Source: Psilocybe azurescens (taxonomy: Eukaryota > Basidiomycota > Agaricomycetes > Agaricales > Agrocybaceae). Taken from it: a DNA stretch of 64,000 bases. Made by a program: the position numbers and the translations under genes. The stretch is from NCBI GenBank assembly GCA_023853785.1, contig JAJIRX010000574.1:1-64000 (forward strand), in the 5' to 3' direction. Positions 25,776 through 37,500 of this stretch are shown in pieces (within the stretch, counting starts at the first letter, position 1; the number at the start of each line of letters is the position of its first letter). The notes beneath the pieces are model-generated. The model was not told the origin of the DNA, ran no database searches, and was given only the letters and a program-made list of their open reading frames with translations.

Positions 25776-25973
25776 GATAGAGCGATTTCAAGAGACTGTG
25801 AGATAACAATACTGACTTAGGTCTTTCTGTATCAAAGTTTCAGAAGACAAATCCAGCAGTATAATATAGCCCAGATATGTCCAGGCATCCTGTTACGAAC
25901 ACTCTTTTTCGTCGACTAATTCTTTTCTTTTCTTATGTAAATACTTTGATATACTTCGTCACATGATGAATAA
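25776..25973. other. host flank left of Gypsy insertion
   Basis: This is AT-rich sequence between the small minus-strand gene and the left LTR. It ends with the target duplication AATAA at 25969-25973 and one arm of a palindrome (25959-25967). Nothing else was seen. Confidence 0.6.
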
Positions 25974-26344
25974 TGTGACAGTAGTGACTATCGTGACTGC
26001 GGGAGTATCGATAGCTTCGTACTGACACACGGAATGTATATGGTAGTGAGGCTTAAGCACTGAATAGACAGGTATAAATGCTAGTTATTCACTGGGGGAT
26101 TGTATCTAGAACATGGCCTGTATTTATACTGTAGAATAGAGTCCTAAGACTATGTAAAAGGGTCTAGATAAAAGAGGTAATATTCAGGGTTATTGGTAAG
26201 GAATGGTTTCAGATGAAAAAGGGATAGTAAAGAATGGAGAGGTATAACTCGTGTATAGGTCGACGGAATGGAATGAAGTCGAAATTAAAAGATAAGATAA
26301 AGAGACAGATAATCAGTCAGTAAGGAAAGTACCGGATCGTCACA
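25974..26344 (-). repeat. 3' LTR of Gypsy element
   Basis: 371 bp, TGTGAC...GTCACA. By eye it is identical to the copy at 40943-41314 except for one A fewer in an A run near 26155. Confidence 0.96.
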
Positions 26345-26374
26345 TACGCCCTCCGGGTATTGTGGAGCAATGCC

Positions 26375-27367
26375 CTATAAATAAATGTCGAAATGTAGCC
26401 TAGAAGTTGATGTTGGAGGAAGGTCCTGCCGGAGAAGCATCCGCCATATTGAAGTCGGAATTGTTCTGTTGAAAAGATCGAGTGTTGCCGTTTTTGAATT
26501 TTTGAAAGGTTTTGCATCCGTCTTGCGGGAATGAGTACGTTCACGGAAATATTTGTCGGATCGTTTGCGACGAGAAGTTTCAGCTGATGCAGCAAGAAAG
26601 GTCATGTCTTGAAATAAGCGAGTGGGGGTCCGAGCCATGAAGCGAAGGGAGATGATGATGTTTAGGTTTGTTCGGCTTGGGGTAAGAGTCCGGGTGATGC
26701 TGTTTAGGAGTCGGGGTTTGAATAGATCGATAGACATCGGTTCACCGTGAGTGATGTAATGAGAGTTGTTCCAGACCGAGAAGCGGTGCGGTCCGATGGC
26801 ATAAGTATTGAACATTCGGGCGACGGATGGGTATCCATATGGGATGTGATCGAGCTCCTGAGTGTTGTTAGGAAGAGACCGAATTTTGCGATCGTAATTA
26901 CAGAAGGCGGACAGCATCTTGACAGGGATCGCTTGTTGTGCATCGAGCTTGGAAAATCCGACAGAGGGATTGAATATGACAAATTTTCCGGGGGCAATAC
27001 GACGAACGCCGGGGTGGTCGATTGTTGGCAGAGACGGATACTCGGTGATCGTGAAGTTGGTGAAGTCGACAGGTGGGATGTTGGCGGCGACTTGGGCATC
27101 GGAGGGTACGACGTTGGAGGGGGCGACAAGGGGTGATAACAAGTGGACTGAGTTTGAAGAAGAAATGACAGGTGAAGGGTTTTTAGTAAAATGTAAAGTA
27201 GAAAGAATAGAAGGGTTAGAAATAGAATGAGATTGATCTTGCGTACTATCAGAACCAAAAAGATAATCGACGTTGAGATTTTGGTCTGCGTCGGAAATAG
27301 AAATAAAAGAAGAATCATGGGAAGTATTTTGGGATAGAGAAATAGAAGGATCAGCGGTAGAAGACAT
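26375..27367 (-). CDS. third ORF of Gypsy element, unknown function
   Basis: This 330-residue ORF lies between the chromodomain end of pol and the 3' LTR, the position an envelope gene takes in retroviruses. It has no signal peptide or membrane segment that I can see, so it is not an obvious envelope. The first half is Ser/Asn-rich; the middle reads FTITEYPSLPTIDHPGVRRI, then APGKFVIFNPSVGFSKLDAQ and ELDHIPYGYPSVARMFNTYA, which look like a folded domain. After about residue 225 the sequence becomes basic and may be in a shifted frame. The ATG lies only 10 bp after the pol stop (27378), so it may be translated by reinitiation or from a spliced message. Confidence 0.75.
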   Translation of the reverse strand: MSSTADPSISLSQNTSHDSSFISISDADQNLNVDYLFGSDSTQDQSHSISNPSILSTLHFTKNPSPVISSSNSVHLLSPLVAPSNVVPSDAQVAANIPPVDFTNFTITEYPSLPTIDHPGVRRIAPGKFVIFNPSVGFSKLDAQQAIPVKMLSAFCNYDRKIRSLPNNTQELDHIPYGYPSVARMFNTYAIGPHRFSVWNNSHYITHGEPMSIDLFKPRLLNSITRTLTPSRTNLNIIISLRFMARTPTRLFQDMTFLAASAETSRRKRSDKYFRERTHSRKTDAKPFKNSKTATLDLFNRTIPTSIWRMLLRQDLPPTSTSRLHFDIYL

Positions 27368-27377
27368 GTTTCGAGAA

Positions 27378-30300
27378 TCAAAATTGAAAGGAGCGAGGGG
27401 ATATTTTGGTGATTATAGAGCGGATTCTGGGGAAGGTTTTATAGAATTTTGAGGGTTTGGCTGGTGCAGAAAATTCTAGATAGTTCAGAAAAATTTGAGG
27501 GTCGTCTGAAGGCGGCTTTCCGTGACCCTTAGGTAGCAATTCAATTTTTTCTACACCCTGGAGGTCAAGATAAACTTTAGGACTGGTAATTCAACAATGT
27601 TTTCGTAAGGTAGCCATGTAACATCGCCGGCTTTCCATTTTATTTCAAAATGGAGTCTAATCCTTTTCCGAAGTGCGATAGAATTTTATCTACAGCCCAT
27701 TCGGATTCAGGTTGTTCCCCACCACTTATTTGTTCGTCTAATCGGCCGGGAAGAGCCTATCATCGTTGGGGTAATGTATTCTGAGTAGTGATGCATGAAA
27801 CACATCATGTACACCTCGTTGTTTGAGGGAACTGGATAGTTCAAGTCTGTAAGACTGATTGCCAAAGTCTTTTAATATTTTGTATGGTCCAATATACTTA
27901 GGTACTAGCTTTCTAGCAAGTCCCCTAGGGAATGATATATTTTTTGTAGACAGATACACAAGATCTCCTTCACGGAAAGGGGAGATTTGTCTCTTTCGGT
28001 TAGCGTCCCTAGTCTGTTTAACACGCGCTGCAAGAATACTATCATGTGCGGACATGACGGCTAATTTCTTCTGTAATGCGAAGTTTCGAACTGAGGGGTA
28101 TTCAGTTTTGTTCGCCGAGTCCCAAATCATCGGCCGTGGCATTCTTCCATTGTTAAGAAAGAATGGAGCGTATCCGCTACTTTCAGATCTTGCCGAATTA
28201 ATCGCAAACTCGATTCCCGGTAATTTAGATACCCAATCTGTTTGCTTACTATTTACGCACTGCCGCAGCATTTGATTTATTGTTCGATTAGCACGTTCCG
28301 TTGATCCGTCTGTCTGAGGGTGGTACGCGCTCGACATTTTTAATTGTGATCCGATTAATTTATGTAAGTGTGTCCAAAAGATGCTAGTAAACCAGACATC
28401 GCGATCACTGATAATGTTCCTAGGTAATCCATGTAATTTATAGACGTGTTCAAACACAAGTTCTGCAACTTGGCGGGCAGTATAATCTGTCCTACTGGGT
28501 ATCAGATGTACCATGCCTGTTAGTAGACAAATTACTACAGTGATTGCGTCGAAGGCACCATCGCGATTTTTTGATTCCGGGAGGGGTCCGATAAAATCGA
28601 TCCCGATTGACTCCCATGGGGCATTAGGTACCGGAAGTGGGTTCAATAATCCGTAAGGCTTCTGATTACTAGGCTTGCTCCTCTTGCATGTGGAGCATGT
28701 GTCACAGTAGGATTTAGTGTCTGATACTAGATCTTTCCACCAGACTTGATTCCTAAGATAATCTACTGTTTTTGAAGTGCCCAGGTGTGCTAACAGAGAA
28801 TGTGCTTCTGATATTATTATTTCTCTGATGCTTCTGCCTTTCACAAAGATTTTGGGTATGCATAGCAGCTTTATTCCTTTGTCTCTAAGGAACAGTAGCC
28901 CCTTATCTTCTTCAAAATTTCTAAATTCTTTGGGTTCCTTAAAAATTTTACTGAAGAATTGATCTTCATTGTACCTATTACGGATTTCCGTTATGATGTC
29001 AAATCCATTCACTGTTGACGATGCTAAGTCCACCAAGCTTGGCGGCACTTCTCGGTTCTCGCCGATGTCAAGTGGGGCTGATACCTCCGCGTTTTCATCT
29101 CCTTTGGGCAAATTCGTGACTTCCGATTTAGGTAAGTCTGACGAGATTGTCTTCTTCAGTGGAGGGATTCTAATCATTATCTTTTCAGTGGTAGGTTTTG
29201 CCATTTTCTTTGTTTTTGTACCACTCCCGCCCTCCTTTCGCTCTACAGGGGCCTGAGGACGAAATGGTCACGCATTCGGGCCGCCGAACTCACGTAGAAG
29301 TTTCAGGTCTGCCGGATTCAGCAGGTAGATCTTTTTGTTGTTCCGTTTTCGCTGGCCGCACGCGCTTCGATACCCGCTAGGATGGGCATTGCGCCCTCCG
29401 TTACGCCCACGTCCTCGTCTACTACATCGTGGTACGAGTACTCGCTGCGTGCTCGCACTGTTCCAGGTGAGTCATTGGAATATATTCTTGAGAGTGCGTC
29501 TGCTACAACGTTGTCTGTGCCAGGGACGTACAATACTTCAAATTCAAATGAAGATATCTTCTCAATCCAGCGGGCTTGTCTTCCGGACAAATTCTTTTGG
29601 TTTAGTAGGTGTATTAACCCTTTATGATCAGTTACCCATTTGAATTTGACTCCTTGCAGTATGTCTCGATGTCGCGAACATGGTTTCTATGCCCGCAAAC
29701 ATCTCTATTTCGTGAGTAGGGTAATTCTGCTGTGCTGAATTTAGTTTTGCTGAGTAAAATGCGGCTATTTTTGCCGTTTTCCAGTCGTTTCCTTGGCTAA
29801 CAAGCCCAGAAATGCCCGTCGCTGGCATCCGTCTGTCACCATCCAGACAGTCGGTGCGTCTTTCGCATAGTTCAGAGGTGTGCGACGATGTTCCCGTGCG
29901 TTTCCGACTAGACGTTTGACATCTTCGAAAGCCCTTTGTTCAGTATACGTCCATCGAAGGGAACCGTATCACCAGTGAGTGATGTCAATATTCCCATTGG
30001 TATTCTAACACCGGGAACGTCGTCCGCTAGGTACCCTACGGCCGCCCCAAGAAACCTCTCAATAGGTCACGATTTGTCGGCACCTTCCAATTTACAACGG
30101 AATCGACTTTATCTCCGTCCATTCGGATCCCGTTATCATCGATTATTCGCCCTAAAACTTTCAATTCGGGTTGAAGAAACCGAAGTTTACTTTTACTAAG
30201 GTACAGTTTCTCTCTTTTCAAAATGTCTAACACAATTTTTACATGTTTTATGTGTTCTTCAAGCGAATTTGAATAGATCAGGATGTCGTCTAGATAGACA

Positions 30301-31433
30301 TCCATGAATCTTCTCCGATGTAGGGGGGAGAACAAATGGTTCATTAATGTTTGGTAAGTGGCTGGAGCATTGCAGTCTCCTTGTTGCACTACCAGACTAA
30401 CCATATTTCCGTCAGGTGTAGTTACGCCGGTCCTGTGTACGTGAGTCGGTTCAATTCGTGATTTGTTCGTATGCTGACTTTCCGTCCAACGAAGATTTGA
30501 ATTTGTGGCGGGCGACTCTTCGCAGAATTCCTTCGATGTCGGGCAACGGTGATGTTAATTTGTGTGTATTTTTATTACGTTCACGGAGGTCGAACACGGT
30601 GCGTAGTTCTGGCGGTTCGTTCGCTTTTCGAGGCTTTGGTATTAACAACATAGGGACAGTATTCCCTGACGACGTGATTTTCCATCGTCCAGATCTTAGG
30701 TACGCATCATGCTTTTTCTGCCCACTGAGCGCGGAACGCTTCTGGGCATCGAGAGGGACGCCACGGATATGTCTTGTTCTCATCTATCAAAGGTATGGTA
30801 TGGTTTATAGTTCTGAGGGTGGTAGTTCCGTCTCGCTGACGTCTTTGCACAGGGGTTCAGCGTGATTTGCGAAGCGTCTCTCTGGCGTTCTCGATGTCAT
30901 AGTGTACTGGTGCTACAGCGTGTATCATTGGTTTGGTGTCTGCACCTGCTTTCATTGGCAGAGGTATGTCACTTCCTATTATTACTCGAGCAGGGTTTAA
31001 CCCGATACAAACTGAATGCTCGTATAGGAATGGAGTCCCTAGTATCAGGTCATAATGACTTATATTAGCTATATCGAAGGTACGGTTGTTTTTGATATTC
31101 TGATACTCGAACTTAACGATGGTCGACGCATTCACCTTAGAACGCGAACCCTGCACTGCCAGTTGCAAGGTAATTGGTTGTTCAAACTTGTTTTGTTTTA
31201 CTTTAAGCTGATCTGCGAGTGTTGTAGACATGAAATCTCCTAACGATCCCGAAGTCGATAAGTGCCCGAACGGGCTGATCGTTAATTTTTAGCTTCACAA
31301 TAACGGGTTTAGGTAAGTACCGACGCTTATCCTTTAGTGCTGCTGCATTTCTCTGCAGTCCAGGATACGATTTTCGATCGACCTGGACGCCGCACAAGCG
31401 ACATGTATTGTATAGTGGAAAGTTCTTCCACAT
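27378..31433 (-). CDS. pol: Gypsy pol: protease, RT, RNase H, integrase, chromodomain
   Basis: The retroviral-type polyprotein of the element. Protease: VKLKINDQPVRALID then a G-S-L-G run; the active-site triplet reads DFG only because of a frame change near 31256, and one base fewer gives D-S-G. Reverse transcriptase: LRTVFDLRERNKNTHKLTSP, YEQI, QQGDCNAPATYQTLMNHLFS and the catalytic box FMDVYLDDILIYS (about 30290). RNase H: ATGISGLVSQGNDWKTAKIA and HEIEMFAGIET, then YVPGTDNVVADALSRIYSND (about 29500). Integrase: HHCC-type start HSLLAHLGTSKTVDYLR with CDTCSTCKRSK, then the DDE core (IDFIGPLPESKNRDG, ISDRDVWFTS, HPQTDGSTERANRTINQML). The tail has GVHDVFHASLLRIHYPNDD and a chromodomain-like EWAVDKILSHFG with WKAGDVTWLPYENI. 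Frameshifts occur near 27577, 29700 and 30400. Confidence 0.93.
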
Positions 31434-34400
31434 CGTAATCGATACCTTTGGTATGTTTCCGTTTTCTAGATCCCAATAAACGATTTACTAATCCTTTAAT
31501 TTTAGACCATGTGCTTTTGGACGTTGGTACTTCCGATTCAATGGATTCACGCCTTTGTAACTCATATGCGGCGATCTGTGTTTCGTACCAGCTACACACA
31601 TCGAAATTCTTATTGTTTTCAAGGTGAGTTACTGACAATTGCCATTCAATGTCTCGATGTAAGTCTCTCACATCCAGTTTCTTAGGATTGACACTGTTTT
31701 TATTGACTCGGAAATGACCCTCTTCGAGTGGGTCATGATTCAGGTCATCTACTAATGGTGCGTAGTTATTTAATACTGATTCCACATACTTTTCTAATGG
31801 TGTTCCGATAAGTGTTTCGTGAATCGGTTGGGGTTTCAGCCACTCATTGGCTGTCTCGCAAGGGCTTAGGTCATCTAATTCGATGGCACACTGAGCTGCA
31901 TACCAGTGTCCGACGGAGAATTGGTCGTATCGTAGTCTAGACACGTGTAGGTACGATTCGATCCATCTTTTCTTATCGTAGATAATGTATCGGCTGTCGT
32001 CGCCCTTTTCAATATCAAATCTTGATTCTGACTTTATCCATCTTAGTTCATCGTCGCCTGGATACGGCGCACAATTATTGAGAATACGATGAAGTCGTGC
32101 AGCATATGGATCGATCGGTTCATTATTTCCATTTTCTAGTAGGTTCTGAAGTATGGGTTCATATTTATCTGTATCTTCATGGTCTAGGTTGTTGTTCTCC
32201 ATGCTTGTTTCATACATGGAATGTTTTATGTAGTTTTCATTATATAACTGATTTCTTTCCAGTCTTTTGGTGTACCAGTCAACCAGGTTCAGTTGTGGGT
32301 TTTCTAATAGTGATTTTCGAATGTATGTATTTAATTCCAGATCCATATCTTCTATGCAGTATAGTTCGGTACCATCTATAGGGTATATTGAGAAGCGTGC
32401 ATCATCTTCTGTTCGAGGATTGATGGACGGATAGTTGGTTTGAATGCCGTCCCTTAATAGATATATCGGTATCTCCGTGAATGGCTGTCCAAACGGCCAC
32501 CAATTCTTTTGTGATGGGCGAGGTGGAGAGCTCTCGCCCTCCGTTTTGAGTACCATCCTCGGATGTCAAATCTCGAATTTTCGAGATAACTCTTAGGTAT
32601 GTTGATCCTAAAGTTGGTAAGTTCATCCTTAATATGATACATATTCCTTTTGTGGCTTGATTTAATCACTGTAAACCGACCATGTGGCATGTCTATTGAA
32701 TTACCGTAATACTCGTCACCAGGGTACGGTCCTAGCACGTTAAGTAAATAAGATGTGTTCATTATGAACGTGTCCCCTAACGAATTTCGGGGGATAGCAT
32801 CGTATTTCGTTGATCCAAGGGGATCGGCGTTCTCAAAACTGATAGCCCCCAGCGGCATATCTTCTAGTACCTCAACAAATTCACCCGAGGAATCGGACTT
32901 AGTGTCTTCTTCCTGTACAGGTTCTAAATTAAAAGTTGACATTCCAGGTGGCTTACTGCCACTGTGCTTGACTGTGCTTGCTTGTGGGCAATTACGGGAC
33001 ATGTGTCCCTGCTCATTACACCGGAAGCAACGTCCGTTGGCTAGACGTTCAGCCTTTTCCTTTTCGGATAGAGTATTCTTATTATTAAACTCCTTCCTAT
33101 TGTTTTTACCAAACTTGGGGCGATTGGTGCCTTCCCGACTAAAGGATTTACTTCTGTCTTTAGAATAGCGTGATTTATTATTGTATTCGTTGTTTGTTTT
33201 ATGTGATTCTGCATTGTAATTATTTCGAGATCGTGAGTGATCTCGGCGCTTATCTGTGCGCCCCTTGTGTTCACGCGAGGACGATGATTGTTGTCGATCC
33301 TTATTAGGACGTCCGACGCTTTCGGAAATCTCTATGATTTCTGCTTGACTGACAACTTCCTCCCATGTGGAGGAGTCGGGATGTAGGCCGTCGCGCCATA
33401 GTCCACGTTGTATGTAGTCTGCTGCGCCCGTTCCAAAAGCGACTTACTAGGTCACTCTCGGTCATCGATCCAAGAAGATTAAATTGTTCTTCAAGGTAAT
33501 ATATATATTCACTGACCCTTCTGTTGCCTTGGGTAGCATGTTCAAACTTTCTCCTTATTTTTGTCTAAAATCAATGGGGAAACAGTAATTGAATAGTCCA
33601 TTATAAAATGTATTTATGGACATTGTTTCTTCTTGTGTAGCAGCTTTTTGCAAGTAGTAATCATAAGCCTTGCCTTCTAGGAAATAAGATAGGGCAAGAA
33701 TTCGGCGCTTCTTTTGAATCCACTATCTTCTAGGTAAGCTTTACTTTCTTTAACGAAACGATGGTAAGCACGCGGTTCCGCACGACCATCGTATGGGTTC
33801 GGTTTGAAAGCTTTCCTGCAGAGGTATGTTTAGATTTAGTGCGCTTCTTAGTGCGCTTTCTCCTTTGGATTTCCTTTTAGACTCATCCGAGGATGAGGAA
33901 TCACTCGACTCGTCATCCGAACGTTCAGACTTATCTGAATTTGAACTGTCAGATGGTTCATTGCTCGAGTCCGAAGACGAGCTAGTTGTCGACGGATCGT
34001 ATTCCGATGAACTCGAGGGGCTAGGCTCTTTTCTGTCCTTCTTAATATGTTTCTTAGGTCAGCGCTTTTTAAGGCTGTTCCCAGAAATGATTTAGGATTA
34101 ATGTGAGCCACTGGTCTGGCTGAAATGGGCAGCGGACCATTCCTCAATCGAGCTCGATTCGCCGTGTGGTCGAACCTAATGCCTGGAGCCATAGATATAC
34201 TTTCACTAATTATTTGTGTAGCTGGAGTAGCAGACACAATGTTATTATCTTTGGACTTCTTAGCTTTCTTGGCGTCCCTGAACGCCTTCTTTTGAGCCTT
34301 AGGGTTCAATTCCTCATTAGGAATTCCAGCATTGCCCCATTCTCGGGGATCAATGGTTTTCCCTTTATTTTTTGATGTCCCTTCACCGAGAGACTGGGAT

Positions 34401-34517
34401 CGTTCTCGGCGAACTTTCTTATTTCGGCGGGTGATCCGCTCTTTCTCTTCCTTAGTCAGAGATTTCTCGGCTTCTTTGATGACCGAGTCTATTTCGGGTG
34501 AGCTTACAATTGCTCTT
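31434..34517 (-). CDS. gag: Gypsy gag, C-terminal part (capsid, zinc knuckle, linker)
   Basis: This is the part of gag left of the nested transposon. It opens at the insertion with RAIVSSPEIDSVIKEAEKSL and a Lys/Arg-rich region (RRNKKVRRERSQSLG). The capsid-like segment around 33.4-33.8 kb includes KPNPYDGRAEPRAYHRFVKE, LSYFLEGKAYDYYLQKAATQ and RKFEHATQGNRRVSEYIYYL. A CCHC zinc knuckle CFRCNEQGHMSRNC lies at about 33030-32990. A long linker of about 500 residues, rich in Tyr/Asn/Asp, joins it to the protease. Frame changes occur at several points (e.g. near 33450 and 33720). Confidence 0.85.
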
Positions 34518-34525
34518 TTCTTATT
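34518..34525. repeat. 8-bp target duplication, left copy
   Basis: TTCTTATT directly before the element end CAAGGGG; an identical copy lies at 40362-40369. Confidence 0.93.
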
Positions 34526-37500
34526 CAAGGGGTGACTGTAAGTAGCCACGTGATATAGGGTTGGTAGGTAGGTTGGTAGGTGCCTCTTTCTTAATAAAAA
34601 AGACCAGTCACGTTTTTATCACGTTACTATATTTATATGTCATGATTTGGCTGACATTGCAGAGGACGCATCGTGAATTATATCTCCGTTGGTCCAACAA
34701 TGAAGGTCGGTTGCAATGTAAATTACACTGACACACTGATGGGCCATTGCACCTGACTCAGTGTGCCATGGATTATTCTGTATGTTGTAGATTACTGTAG
34801 AAAATCTAACGTGACTTTTGTTCACTTATTTTACTCCCCACTTCATTATCTTAAATCTCTGAAAATACTTGACTATAATGTCGGCCTCTGGCCCACTCTC
34901 AAATACTCCATCCGATAAACCCTCTTATGTCATGCCAACAAAAGTTGGCGCCCGACGGCAGAGTGGAATGTCCGCTCTGCCACGTTCTAATCAAGGTTGG
35001 CACTGGAGGCCTCACCAATCTTGAAGCACGGCACATAAATACCGATAAATGCAAGAAGACACAGCTGAAGAACAAAGAGAATCAGAAGATTGCTGATCAG
35101 AAGGCACAAAGATGAGCATACTTTACATCTGGTGCAAAGAAAATTCCCCCAACTGTTCATGTGCCCTCTCGTATTCAATCTACGCCGTTGCATGCTTCAT
35201 CCTCTATGATACAAGCCAATGCAAACCTATCCAATCAACTCATTACAACTCCTACCACACCTTCATCTCTATTATCACCTTGCCCTCTCGCTATAAGCTG
35301 CCTAAAGAAGCTGTTAGACCAAATCACTATATTGGAAGAAGACCCTACTATTCAAGAGGCTGGCAGTGACCATCCTCTCGCAATTTTTGCTGGAGACCCC
35401 AGAGGATCAGTTGTAGAAGGAGAGGATGCCTGGGAGAAGTGGGATGGGCCACTGAACTCAATTCTTCAGCAAGATGCGGTTAACCTAAGGAAGTTAGTTG
35501 TGCGAGGAGATAAAGGACTTCGAGGCTTTTATCAGTTCATGATTTACCTTGTTAAGGAACATGGAATCCAAGGGTGTTTGATTGAGAACAAGATCAATCG
35601 CATACTGAATGCAATAAACGAAGTGTAAGCTGTCTTTAACTCAGTACATAACACATTTTAAGTGCTTACCTTTGCTTTAGCTCGCCTGCCAGTAGCGCAA
35701 ATCCTTTTCCAAATGTCCTAGCTTATATCGATGTTGATGCACCTCAAAATACCTTACCACTTCCCCCAATGCTAAACAAATCTATTGAGATCGATGTCTT
35801 TCAGCCTGATCCCTCTACGTCTTTGACATCAACTGGTGTAGTGGTCACACAGTGCATAAGAGATTCATCGCAGGTCAAGGGAGATATACCTTGTGTTGGG
35901 TACTACATCAAATTACCTCCCGGAAAATCAGCACATAGCGCATATCCGTTTGGTCTTCATGACAAAATTGGAGATCCGTGGGACTACAGTGTTAGTGGCG
36001 GCAAGCTTACATTGCGTGCACGAGGATGCTTGCAGGCTTCATCAAACACACCTGCAGTTTGTCGAGAATGTGCAATGCTTGAGCACAACCCACACGTTGT
36101 TGGTATTCTGGACCGAATGAAGGACGGCGTGCATCTGAACGCTCCATTTGCATATCATGGTGTTGGAGGGTTGATTAAAATTGCAAGAGAGAAATCAAAT
36201 CGGATTGTTTCCCTACGCTTACGGAAGCTTAACGATGCTAGGAAGATATTATCGAAGTCTGGTGCATTGGATAGTCATAAAGAGTGGCTTATGGCTGTAG
36301 GGAGTGGAAGTGTTGAGCGTGTTGAGCGGCTTGTAAAAGAGCAATTTCGCAAAGAAGTGGTATACGTGCCCTTATCAAGATGCACAACGATGCAGCAGGA
36401 GCCGTGTATCGCACTCGTACATTTTCCGAGGAGGACATACACAGAGGCCTACTTCTATGGAGGTTAGGAGGTGCTCGTGTCGCTGAAATTTCCTTCAAGT
36501 CACTTGCCTTGCCATCGTTACGGACACTCCGTCGAAGCTCTGTTATGCCTCCTCTCACAGCCTCACCTGGTCATCCCACGGTCCCTGAAATTGAGGCAAA
36601 TACCAGAGCATCAATGAAAATGATCAAGGACCTTGTGAAGTTGTCAAAAGTCGTCCACCAGGTTCTGGCATTTGATGAAGCAAAGACTGATGAAAGACCA
36701 CGGTGGGATGATCGAACGAACCAGATCATTGGTTTATGTCGCGAGCACGCATCATCTGCTAGTCTCACTTTCACGTCGAAGCAGGAAGCAGACTATCTCT
36801 ATGAGAAAATAGTTGATGGAAGTGTTCATCTTGCCACTAACGTAAGATCATTTATTTTTAAATTGTTTAATCTTATCTAATTCAAACTTTGAATATTAGT
36901 GCACAATTGGTGCCATTGGTATTATGAGCAGTGAGCACCGTCTATACAATGCTCTTCCGGTTCTTATATCTGGACAGTGTGGTCGTGAATCAGGAAGTGA
37001 ACATGCTACAGTTCTAAGCAATGTGATTGAAGCTTCCAAAGTCTCAAACTTACGGACTATTTGCCTTGCCTCTGACGGCAAATCACGGCGAGGACAGGCA
37101 TTTGCTATCTTAACATTCAAACACAAGCTCAAAGAATCTTCCCCAATTTATCCTCTCCTCTCAGGGCTTCGCTTTATGAATCTTGAGGTGGGTGAAGATG
37201 ACTTGACTTGTGACAAGGACTACAAGCATGTTTTCAAACGACTTCGTAATTTGCTTCTTCGCATCCGTGGATTAAAAATACATGGAATTCACATCCTACC
37301 ATCTGTAATCCGCTCGCACCTTCTGCAAAACAATGTTCCCCTCTCGCACGTTAAAAACATTCTGAAGCCAGAAGATAAACAGGATGTGAAGCTTGCCTAT
37401 GATCTATTCGCGAGAGGTATCTCGTCTCCCTTCCCTTCTTGGAACAGATATTCGAGGCCCAGGATTCCAAGACACCCGGGAAGCATTTCGAACACTAGGC

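Noticed and set aside
26747..27230. plus-strand ORFs of 103-129 codons
   Set aside because: They are antisense shadows of the third Gypsy ORF with no recognisable domain.
26375..27367. envelope gene of an errantivirus-like element
   Set aside because: No signal peptide, furin-type site or membrane helix is visible; position alone is not enough.
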